DNA of 64,000 nucleotides from Eremophila alpestris peregrina (Eukaryota > Chordata > Aves > Passeriformes > Alaudidae), in assembly GCA_009792885.1 (NCBI GenBank), contig WMCF01000154.1, positions 460,229-524,228 of the forward strand, in the 5' to 3' direction. The translations under genes were made by a program, and so were the position numbers. Below are positions 50,479-61,200 of the stretch, in pieces. Below the pieces are notes generated by a model. The model was not told the origin of the DNA. It did not search any database and saw only the letters and a list, made by a program, of their open reading frames with translations. Position 1 is the first letter of the stretch, and every line of letters begins with the position of its first letter.

Positions 50479-51871
50479 TGTGTGTCTCTGCAAAAAACAG
50501 GCTTATAAATTCAACTTCAGTAGCAAAGCTGTTAAAACTTTGCTCCCAATTTAAATTAGTCAGCGCCACAGAAAATTCCTGTGACTTTTGTTACTGGGCT
50601 GTTGAACTAGGACTAGTGTGCTTAACAGAGAACTGGTTTTAAAATTCAGAATTGCTTCTGCAATGCTGAGGGAAGAGGAACAAGTAGGAAAGACAAAACA
50701 GATGAAAGAAATATGAACCTTCAGTGTTTTCACTGAAAACAAAGAAAACAGCATTTTGCTGGAAATTAATTAATTTTTTTAGCATCTTTTTGCCTGTTCT
50801 ATTAAGGACATGTTTAAGCACAGTCTGTGTCCTCTACAGAGCTCAGGAGTGAGTCTGTGAAACTGGGGCACTGGGGATGCCACCATCCCCTCCTGCTCCA
50901 GGCAAACCAGGAGTTTTGCAATCTGACTGTGCTGCAAAGTAGGTTGACCTTGCTTAAGTGGGTCCAGAAAATCTTCCCTGTTTTACCAGAGTAACTGTTT
51001 TTGTGTGTCCTCTATCTGCAGCCTGCAATTTCCCTGAGTTACCCCTTGGTTCTTTGTTACATTAAATCATTGTATTAACTTTGGCTACCTTCCAGCATTT
51101 AGGGCTCACTGCTGTAGTCAGGGAATATGGAACATTGCCTCTCCCTGGTTCTTCTGAAATGCTGAACATAAGAAACAAAACTAATCAGTCCTTCCTCATC
51201 ACTGGAACAGAACATGAACCTTGCCCTGGTTTGGAGTGAAGGTTTAGCCTCTGTTTCTCCCAGCTGTGAGTGGGGAAGCTGTTAACACTGTCCTCAGCAG
51301 GGACCAGGATTTCAGGGAGCCTGAGCTGGCTGAACTGTGCCTGAAGAGTGGAAAAATGGGTTGGAAAATAGGATTGGCATTTGGCCCTAAGACCCTGGAT
51401 GGGGGCTGCTTGGTCAAACCATGCCTCTGCTGGCAGTCCTAAACTCACAGCAGAGTCCAGGTGAGCAGGAGCACTTGTACAGTTCTAGTTCAACTTCCTG
51501 CTCAAACCAAGGGTAATGCCAAACTTCCTCAGGACTCTGTGCAGCTCAAGTCTGGATATTCCCCACACTGGAGTCTTCACAGCCACTCCAGTACCCTGAA
51601 GAAGAATATTTTTCCTCATACCCAGTCAGGGTTCCCCTTAGCTGCAGCTCGTACCACAGGATGTATTTTTCCTTTTTGTTCCTGTCTCCCCTCCAGCAGC
51701 CCAATCTGCTGGAACCAAAGAACCTGTGCTGTTAGTGATTGCCATGCTGCTGGCCACTGGTGACCAGCAAAGAATCCTGCCCTGGTGCCTTGCAGGAGCA
51801 GCTGGCACAGCAGCCAGCCTATTAACAGAGCCTGGGCCAGCACCCACTTCCCATGAGATCCCCAAGGGAGA

Positions 51872-51926
51872 AGGGAGGGAGGGAGGGAGGGAGGGATGGA
51901 GGGATGGCTGGATGATGGATGGATGA
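51872..51926 (+). repeat. GGGA / GGAT microsatellite
   Basis: Tandem ggga units passing into ggat-type units. Simple repeat upstream of ARHGEF33. Confidence 0.9.
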
Positions 51927-52696
51927 GATCCCAGTGAGTTGTGCCCTTGAAGCAGCACAGGAGGAGGGGTTCCAGCCCAAAGCCATGCATGGTGCAGAGA
52001 GGGGAGGCAGGTCCTGCAGCCTGAACTGCATCCCTGTGACCATGCTCTCCCCTCCCAGCACTCCCCTCACAGGGAATGGCACAGCTTGGGCAGACAATCA
52101 GCTGTGCAGAGGGTCACAGATCAAAAACACTGAGGGACAACACCAAGCTTCAGCATGCAAACAGGCAGGGTTCATTAAAGCAGTTTTCCTAAATAAATGC
52201 TTGGGATCTTCCTGGTGACTGTCTTAATGCTGCTGGCTGAGATTGCTGGCTGTTTTAAATATCCCACTTGAGAACAACCCCCAGTTCTCTAAAGAGAACC
52301 AAAAATCAGTTATTTACTCTCATCACTCTTGCACTTTGTCTCCAGCTAACTCCAACGCAGTTGTCATCCAAATAAGTCAATTCAGGATGATACTTCAATT
52401 TAGCTTCTAAATGGTGAGAGCAAAAAAAAAAGGCCTTTTTAAACTATTTTAGAGATCTCACTATAAATGCAGCCTAACAAGATTGTCCAGCGCACTAAGA
52501 CAGATCTCCATTCAGAATCTTAGAAGAAATCACCTAAAAATAACTGTGGGCACTAAAGATGCAAAACACTTTAAATATCATTTTATGAGCTGCACACACA
52601 TTATAATCAGTTATGGCTCTAGCTTTTCCCAATAGTATGAAAAAAGGCATCATTAACCCCACTCTTCATCCCAAGCCAAGTACATTTTAAACTTAC

Positions 52697-52752
52697 CCCA
52701 GGCTAGATGAAGATCCTTCAGCACTGGTGGTTGCTAGAGTTGGGAATTAGCA
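52697..52752 (-). other. Possible untranslated exon upstream of ARHGEF33
   Basis: On the minus strand a long CT tract and tttcttgcacag precede this 56-bp segment, and a strong donor gtaagt follows it. All three frames have stops, so if real it is untranslated, most simply part of the ARHGEF33 5' UTR. It could be chance, since (CT)n makes a good-looking acceptor. Confidence 0.35.
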
Positions 52753-52763
52753 CTGTGCAAGAA

Positions 52764-52787
52764 AGGAGAGAGAGAGAGAGAGGAGAG
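52764..52787 (+). repeat. AG dinucleotide repeat
   Basis: Short (AG)n run. Read on the minus strand it is a CT-rich tract directly before a possible splice acceptor at 52753. Confidence 0.85.
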
Positions 52788-53394
52788 CTATAGTGGCTTG
52801 ACGTTTCCCAGGATGGGACTGTCATTTGCTAATCACTGATTTGAAAGGCAAGCATAACAAAAGCCTTCTAATTATATAATCTTCAGGTCACATCCTCGCG
52901 TGCCCATGCGAAAACCAGGACTGTGCACTTGGAAGAAGGCGCCGCAGACTTTGTGACTTTTTAATTAGCATTGCACAGGGCAGGGGAAGGGAGGGAGAGG
53001 AGCCCTGGGAAGTGACGGCAGCTGGGGCCATGTGCTGGCGTGGCCCTGCTGCTTTGCCAGGCTCAGAGGAGCTGAATTACCTCCTGCAGCATCCCAGAAA
53101 GACAACCTCCAGTTGGGACAGGGAAATGGGACCAGCCCCTTGGAACTGAGAGTCCTCCAGTGAAGGGCTGATCCTTCGTAGGGAAGAAATTGAGCAGATG
53201 GGGAGGGCTGCTGCTCCCCACCCTCCAAGCCCTCACTTGTTTTTGCTCCTAAGAAAATTTTTCATCATCTAGCAAGAAACAGAAAAGACTCAAGTGCTGG
53301 TTGTTGCTGCTCCCCTGCCATGGCTACTTCGGCAGCCTTGGCCTCTGTGCCCTCTTGGCCCTGGCATTCCTGGCTTTTCCTAGGCCACCCTTTC

Positions 53395-53550
53395 CATGGA
53401 AACACATTTTCTAATATCCGATCTAAACCTTCCCTGGCACACCTTGAGGCCATTTCCTCTAGTCCTGTCACTTGGAACCTGGGAGAAGAGGCCGATCCCC
53501 TCCTGGCTAACTCCTGTCGGGGAATTGCAGAGAGCGAAAAAAATCCCCGC
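53395..53550 (-). mobile_element. CR1 LINE fragment, antisense, next to the DHX57 CpG island
   Basis: Shows ctaatatccgatctaaacct, ccatttcctctagtcctgtc, ggagaagaggccgatccc and ggaattgcagagagcg, all standard CR1 3' segments in reverse orientation. Confidence 0.8.
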
Positions 53551-53739
53551 TGCGCCTCCTTTTCCCCGGGCCGAGCCCCCCCAGCTCCCTCAGGAACTTG
53601 TGGGTCGGTGCAGCGAGCACCTACGAAGGTTTTTCAACCATCGTTCTCATCTTTACTTGGGAATACGAGAGACACTTTACTAGCCAGCATGCCTGCTGAG
53701 GAGCAAACAGCCGGTATCACTGTTCAGACACACACAGAG

Positions 53740-54300
53740 CGATATTCACACGCCACACGCCGGGCGCTGTGTGAGGGCAGCGGGGCGGGAGCACGGGCGG
53801 AGCGGAGCGGAGCGGAGCGGGGCGGGCGGAGGTGCCGTGGCCCGGAAGGGAAACGCCTCGGATCCGGGTTGGGGAGTCCGGGAGGCACCGGGCAGAGAGG
53901 TGGGGAGCTGGTGGAGCTGCCGGGGGTTCTCCCGATTCCGCGGAGAGCAGCGGTGGGGAGGAAAGGGGAGCGCGGGGGCCCTGCGAGGGCGGCTGAGGGG
54001 AGCTGGGCGGGGATGGGGAACGCGGCGCTGGGAGAGGGCTGAGGGTGCGGGACGAGCCGGCGGAGCTGCTCCGTGCCCGGGGCTCTGTGCTCTGAGCTGA
54101 GGGGAAGGAGACAGAGCCCTGTGTGGCAGCGGCCTCGGGGCACCTGCCGTGCTCTCCCTGCTCCCTCCCTCACTTGTACCAAACTGCCCCGAGCGGGCTC
54201 AGCCCGGCTGTGAGCTCCTGCCCGGCCCCGGAGGAGCTCCAGTGGGCAGAGCGGCCACAAAAAAGGGGAATTTGCTTCTTTCCAAACCCTCCTTTGGGCT
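53740..54300 (+). promoter_or_regulatory. DHX57: CpG island, probable DHX57 promoter and untranslated first exon
   Basis: Dense in CpG, unlike its flanks. It contains GC boxes (cggggcggga at 53780-53789, ggggcgggcgg near 53819), an ETS-type ccggaag at 53842-53848 and a short ggagc tandem run at 53799-53820. It lies 0.8-1.3 kb before the first coding exon of DHX57, so it should hold the transcription start. A possible first-exon donor is gtgaga at 54462, but this is uncertain. In human the same island also drives divergent MORN2. Confidence 0.75.
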
Positions 54301-55035
54301 GTTACTTTGTGCGCGGCCACAGCAGTTCTTGTCCTGGCTGTGGAGGTGCCAGCTCAGGGAATTAGCTCCTGCCGGACTGCCCTCAGCTGCTCGCCATCAA
54401 TAGCTTCCCTTTAGCAGCGGGGTGTGTTAATGCTGGGCCGTTCTGTTCCCTGGCAGCTGCGGTGAGATGGGAGGGAGGCCGTCTGTTTCCCCAGACAAAC
54501 CCAGTCACTGCCCTCGCCAGGCTCAGCAGCTCCCCAGTGTGAGATAATGTGAAAAAAACACTGTATCTTCGGCTTTAGCTCCCCTTCCACCTTTCAGTCT
54601 CAACCTTGCAAGCTGCTCAGTTAAAAAGTTATGGGGCAGGGGCTGCTTTCTTCTGAGAAATTTCCTTTTGAAGGTTTGTCCTGTGGGCTTCTGTGTGCAA
54701 GGAGGTTCCATCAGGCAGAACTGGGGTTCCCAGGTGAGGCAGCACTGCTGGGAGGCTCATGCTTTTGCCAGAGAGTTTTGCCAAACTTGCAGCTTTTGGC
54801 TGTGGAGTATTACTTTTCTAAAGCCACAGAATTTACTAAACAATGTTCCAGAAGAATATTCTTTTGCTCCAGGTGCATACAGACACACCAACGTGCAGAT
54901 AAACAGCAGTGGTTTTAAAGGGTGTCTTGTCACATGGGAAAACAAATAAAGAAAGTGTGCTCAAACATACACAATGTGCTTAATCACACTCACAGCTAAG
55001 GGCTATGTTTTTTTTCTCTTTTTCAGCAAGGAAAC

Positions 55036-55229
55036 ATGAGTTGGGCAGGGAGGAAAAGAGGAAAGCCCAACAGAGGAGGAGGACGAGGGAGAGGAGGCAG
55101 TGGAAAACGAGGAGGCAGCAGCAGCCATTCAAACAAGCCTCAGCTTGGTGGAAGTAGGAAATGTTCAACCAAAATTTGGGATGATGGAGATGATTTTTGT
55201 CTCTTTGAGGAACCAAGGCTAGAATCCAG
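55036..55229 (+). CDS. DHX57: DHX57 first coding exon (exon 2)
   Basis: Exon begins at 55027 after a T-rich acceptor (tctttttcag), with 9 untranslated bases. ATG at 55036 opens MSWAGRKRGKPNRGGGRGRG..., then TKIWDDGDDFCLFEEPRLES. Short Gly/Arg-rich start compared with the poly-Gly of human. Donor gtattt. Confidence 0.94.
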
Positions 55230-58200
55230 GTATTTCTGTTAATTTGGAGGGAATTGACATAGAGATGTGTGGGATATTTGGGGGTTGTTTGGGGCACTTT
55301 GGGCAATTTGGGATACTTTTTTGGATGTTGGCATACACAGACATTTGGGGCTGGTTTTTGGACATGTTTGAATATGGAATGAAAGGGTGATGAAAGTGTT
55401 TCAATATGAAGTAGTTTTTACATGTCTTTTTTTGATTAATGTTTTATAAATTTGATACCTAGGAAAGTGTTCTGTTTTATAAAGATTAGAACCTCTGATT
55501 TTCTTCTTTGGTCAAGACACTTTTGGTCAGAACACATTAATAAACAAAAGATATTAATATTTGTGTATTACAAAACAGAAGCTGGGCCATGGAAAATCAG
55601 CAGTTTAGAATTAGTTTAGTGTCCTGTGTGTGTTCTGACCCAGCTGCCTTAGAAATATGTGGTTGTATTGTACTCTGAGAATAGCAGAGTGTTCAGTAAT
55701 CATTTTGGATTTGACATAGGAGATATATTAAATACATATATTGTCATGTGTGTGCAGATAAAGGCACACAAATCCTGCTCCCCTCAGAGTGAATCCAGCT
55801 GAGTAATCCTTAGGAGATGGATTTCTCTTATTTTGATTTTCCTGTTTTGAATTACCAGTTTGGGCCCTAACATCCCAATTCAAGAACATTTGAGCCAGGC
55901 AAATAACTCGTGGTTATCTCCTATTTTAATTTTCAGATCAAGTGCCCCTGCCAGAAGAGGAGGGCAAACGAAGCAGAGACCTGAAGCAAGGATGCCTCTG
56001 CAGACCATCCACATGACATCAGAGAACCAGAGAAGAGTGAAGGAACTTCTTCAAGAGCTGCAAGGGCAGGAGCTGGTTCCTGAATCAGAGTTAGTTTAAA
56101 TAGAGGCACTATTTCATGTTTTTCTACATGAGCATGCTTTAGCAGGCATCCTGTTAGAAATAGAAACAGTATTTTTTCCCCTTAACTTTTAATTATATGT
56201 CAAATCCTATGGTTTTGTCTCTGCTTTGTTCTTTTACAATATTAACTCTTGGAAAGGGGTAGTCAGATCTTCCATTGAAATGTATTGTATTTAAAACTGC
56301 AGAGTTTTATGTCTACTCAACAGTTTAATTTTGTTCTGTTTTAACTTGATAACTCTTTTTATCAGTGTAGCTGGAGAAGATGATGATGAGCCTGATTACC
56401 TTGATGATGAACAGTGCTGGTCAACAGAACAGGAAGCTTCTGATGTCATGCCAAGGTTGTCTGCTGAGCCAGCTGAGCACAGAGTTGTAGACAGTGAAGT
56501 GTCTTCATTTGCTGTCCACAAACTCTCCAGGTGATGCTTTTGAGTGAATAATTTGTATCATTAAGAGGTAGATCACTGTTCTCAATACTCTGTAAACCAC
56601 CCTTGTAAGTGTTCTTCATCTGTTTTGCTCAGACATGAATATTTATTCAGTCCTTTGGCTTTGTTTGGGAGCATTTTATATGTGACAGCTCTTCCTGAAG
56701 AGTTTAATTTCTGTAGCTGAGTGGGGAAATCTAACCCTGAAACATTAAGTGCTACATTCTGAGGTGTGAGGCAGTGCCATGAATCCCTTGCTGTGAGCCT
56801 GATCAAGCAGATCTGTGGTTGTTTTGCTCCACACCAGCCCCTCACTCACTTGTTCCCCTGTTTTTTTCTGTTCTGGTGCAGGTATGGTTTTGACTGTGAG
56901 CGTTGCAGGGCAGTGCTGAGATCCTGCAATGGGAATATTGGGGCATCACTGGAGTATTTGCTGCTGCAGTGCTTCTCTGAAAGGTATGGAGAGAAGATGC
57001 AGGTTTGTGCAGCCACTGCTGAAGCCAGTCAAGAGGAATGCTTAGAGCAGAGACAAGAAGAAGCTTTTGCCCTCCGGTCAATTTATGGAGAAAAATTTGT
57101 GGAAAGGATTAAAAATCGTGTTTGGACTTTCAGTTTGGAGTTGGACTACCTAGCACACAGGTTCAGCAAATCTAAACAAAAAAGTACAAGGGACACAGCA
57201 AAACAGACTGCAAAGGAAATATGTAAATTTTACCTCCAAGGAGGCTGCAGGTTTGGTTCAAAATGCAGATTCAGACATGAATTCCCCCCAAACCATCCAC
57301 TAAACACATCCAGGAACTCTGTAGACGATGCTCATCTCAGACACAGTGATGGTCCCATATATGAACTAGAAGTGAGATTTCCTGAAGAGAACAAATATCC
57401 TCTTCAGGCACCTCTTGTGGCATTTTACTCCACTGATGAGAACCTGCCTCTTGCTTGTCGCTTGCACATTGCTGAGTTCCTCTTTGGGAAGGCCCTGGCA
57501 GCTGCAGAGTCTCATGAGCCAGTGCTGCACACCCTGGTGACTTGCTTGGAAGATGAGCAGGAGATGAGTGACCTCCTGAGCAACACTCAGCACAAGTTCA
57601 GTGCTCCTCCTGTGCCCCTGCTGGCAGCTCCTCCTGTAAAGCCACAGACAGACACTGCACCTGCTTCAGATCAACAGGCTGAAGGTACAGCAAATATCCT
57701 CTGTGGTTTCTAGGCTAAGAACAGCCAGAAAGATTTAAAAGAATAAAAAAGAGACAAGGCAGAGCCCCCAGTTCAGCCATCTGTTCCAAATCTAATTCTG
57801 GAGCTGAAAGTCATGTGGTGAGCCAGATCTGTGATCTGCCTCAGGAAGTTCCTTCTGTAGTCAAGCTGCAGCAGAGAGGTTTTTGTGCTGGCCAGAACTG
57901 AGTTCAAGGAGCACAGAGTTTGGTTTGGCAGTGAGTGATGCCCATTGCCACCCAATCCAAAGCACTCAGAGATGTCAGCTCACCAGGATGGACCAGAGAA
58001 GTGTGCTTGGAAGGGAACAGGGAAGGGCTTTTTTTTTTTGTTTGCAAGCTTTGCTGCATCTTCTACTCATCAATGCAGAAACTGCTTTTTTTTAGATTAC
58101 TTAAAATTGCCAACACCTCCTCAAAATTAACTTGAAAAGGTGGATTTAAGGCTGAGAAAATGTGGCGAGTGGTTATAGAATGTTGTTCAAGTTATCATCC

Positions 58201-61200
58201 CTTTCTATTTGTGATTTCACAGGAGGAGAGTTGAGGCAGTGTCACTTGTGGCAGGGTGACTTCTGAGCTCTCAGTTCCAAAACTACTTTTATCTAAGGCA
58301 AGCTTTTTTCAAGATAGTTTTCAAGAACAACTGCCTCGAGTTTTAGAGCATTTAAATAGTGACAAACTGTGGTTTTGCTACAGTAAGACAAAGTATTCCA
58401 TTTTTTAAACACCTCTGCAGAAAGACAGCTTTGTTCCAGAAACTGAGCTTCCAAATAATTTTCTTTAGTTATAAAGTATTACTTTTGCTATAAAATACGG
58501 TTTTTTTTCTTAAAAGTAGCCTTAAAACTTTCAAGGGCTGGCTGACAGTCTGAGCAAATCCTGCTTCAGTTGATAGGCAAAGGCACCAAAGCACCTGCTC
58601 CAGTTTCAGCTTTGGTTTAAAAGTACTTGGCAGTGACTTTACACTTAATGAATTAAAGCTACACTAACAGAGAAGCTGGTGCTGCCATCAAAGCATTTTT
58701 GTGCTGCATAGAAGTGGCTGTGAATTGGGGAGGTGAGCTGAGGCAGATGGGAAAGGCTGAGGAAGGCAAACCACTTAATCTCCTCTCCTGTGTGGCCACC
58801 CAGCCCCTGGTGCAGGGGCAGGGACGGGTGGGATGGGGCTGGAGAAGCTGTGGCTGATTTGCTGAGGTTAGGGGAGCTTTGCTGGAACCAAATGCATGTC
58901 AGAAACAATCCTACAGACCCTCAGGCCCAGTCTAACAAGGTTCTTTGTTGGGAATGCTGCTGGAACATGTCTCTCTTTCCTGCATTGCCAGTAATAACAA
59001 TACCTAACTGTACATTCTCCGTCTCAAGCCTCAACAGTGTCAGAGCCTCAGGAGGAAGAGGTGGTGGCAGAAGAGGAGGAGGAGGAAGAAGAAGAGCCTG
59101 AACAAGTTGTTGTGGAGAATGAGAGTTATGTGAACTTGAAGAAGAAGCTTTCCAAGAAGTATGATGTGCAGGCAAAGTCTCTGTACAACGAAAATGTTCA
59201 AATCTGCTCGCGGTTTCGGCAGAAAAAGGTACAAAATTATGCAGGGCATAATTTTCTTGCTTATTTTAGAGAAATAAATAATTTAGGGACAAGCTGTTGT
59301 TTCAGATGGTTCTATTCCTCCCCAGTGGTGTTCTCACTGCTGTGCTGTCTGTTTTTGTCCATCAGTCTTCCAGGCACTTTCAGTCCATGCTGTATGAAAG
59401 ACAGAAGCTCCCTGCGTGGCAAGAGAGAGAAAACATTCTGGGTTTGCTTGAGAGTCACCAAGTGCTTGTTGTGAGTGGCATGACAGGGTAAGAGTGTGAT
59501 TGCTCACACAGACCTAATGTATCAAAGTATACACAGAGTAACATGGAATATCCATGTTCTGGAAGTGTTGGGGTGGTGGTTTATCTATGACCAGTGACAA
59601 CAATCCTAGGTGAACTTCATGTGAAGGATCACACTAATGGAAAAAATGCAAATTTCCAGTGGAATGCACTCAATTTCTGTGGGTGGAAGGTGTTGGATTT
59701 GTGGGGTTTTTAATTAAATTCCTGATTTTATTGTGCAGGTGTGGGAAAACCACTCAGATTCCTCAGTTTATCTTGGATGCTTCGTTGCAAGGCTCTCCAG
59801 GCAGAGTTGCAAACATCATCTGCACTCAGCCTCGCAGGATCTCTGCCATTTCTGTGGCTGAACGTGTGGCCAAGGAGAGAACAGAAAGGATTGGACTCAC
59901 TGTTGGCTATCAGATCCGTCTGGAAAGTGTAAAGGTACACTTGCTTTGCTTGCTGCTTTTCATTTACTCCTGTTAAAATGAGCTCAGTGCTTCTCTAATG
60001 TACACAATCTCTGCCCTATACCTGCCAAGCAGTGAGATAAGCACGTCTGTATCATTTGTACTTCATAAAGGATTATGAAACATCTTCTATATTTTATTTC
60101 ATCCCAAGTTGCACAGTTCACTTTGCAGAATGAGAGTGCAGTTCTGTGCCTCTGTTTGCTTTCTGTTGAGCAAGGGGAAGGGGTTTGAGAGTGTGAGTAA
60201 TCCTGCTGGCCTTTGGAAGGCTGCTGGCTGCTTTTCTGGTGGAGACTGAAGGGTAAAGCTACAGCCAGACAGAAACTGCTGTGTTAAAGTGAAGTTTTGT
60301 CACTGTGTTGCAGCTGATTGCTTTTTCCAAGCAGTATGCTAAAAAAGAGACTCACCAAGTCTTTCTAGGAAGAGATCTGAGTTGTTTATCAGAAAACAAT
60401 ATCCACAGGAAAAGCAGTTCATATTTTTTGACAGGTAGCAATGCCCCTCTAAGAAGGTGTTATCAGTGTCAGTGAAGAAATTAAAATCCATCTCCAGCAG
60501 AGCTTGCTTGTTCCCTCTCAGCCAAACCTGGCACTGAGCTCAAACCCAATGCTTTACAACAGCACAATATTCTCTTTGCACTGTGTTAATTTGCCCAGAA
60601 TCAACTGAATGCTTTGTCTTGCCCTTCAAGTCCTCAGCTACCAGGCTTTTGTACTGCACTACTGGTGTGCTGCTGAGAAGGCTGGAAGGAGATCTGACTC
60701 TGCAGGGAGTCACTCATGTTATTGTTGATGAAGTTCACGAGAGAACAGAAGAAAGGTAAATAATCTCTTATCCTGTAAGCAGAATGAAGAAACATGGTCA
60801 GAAGGATAAAGGGAGCTGAGGTGCAGGTAGCTGATGCTGTGGCAGTAATATGAGATGGTGGAAGGAGTCTGGGTTTAGGTTCTTGTCTTTGGGCAGCAGC
60901 AGCTTGTGAGAAAGCACATCTCTCATGAACTGCAGTGCCTCCGGAGTGTCCTCATGTTGCAGCAGTGTTGCAAAGAAGTTTTGGATGGGGCTGGAGGGTT
61001 AAGTAACTTTTTAACCAGAGCTCTCTGTTTTGTACAGTTTCTTTGTTTCAACTTTTACCAAACACCGTAATTTTTCCCATGCCTTTTGAGGAGCTTTTTC
61101 TCCTGATGTGGGCTTGAGCAAGGGACAAATGCTCACATTTCCTTCCAGTCTGTAGATTTCACATCCTATCCTGCTCCAGCCTCCTGCAGTTTTACCCCCC

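Larger units (their letters stand above)
50025..53740. other. Spacer upstream of ARHGEF33 and DHX57
   Basis: No recognised coding exon. It holds the adapter artefact (50301-50478), a G-rich microsatellite, an AT-rich block at about 52220-52690, a possible untranslated minus-strand exon at 52697-52752 and an antisense CR1 piece at 53395-53550. No CpG island marks an ARHGEF33 promoter here. MORN2, expected in this position from human synteny, was not found. Confidence 0.55.

Noticed and set aside
53320..54320. Long open frames on both strands (240 and 198 codons) over the CpG island
   Set aside because: GC-rich sequence lacks stop codons by chance; products are Arg/Gly/Pro/Ala-rich and part of one is a CR1 fragment.
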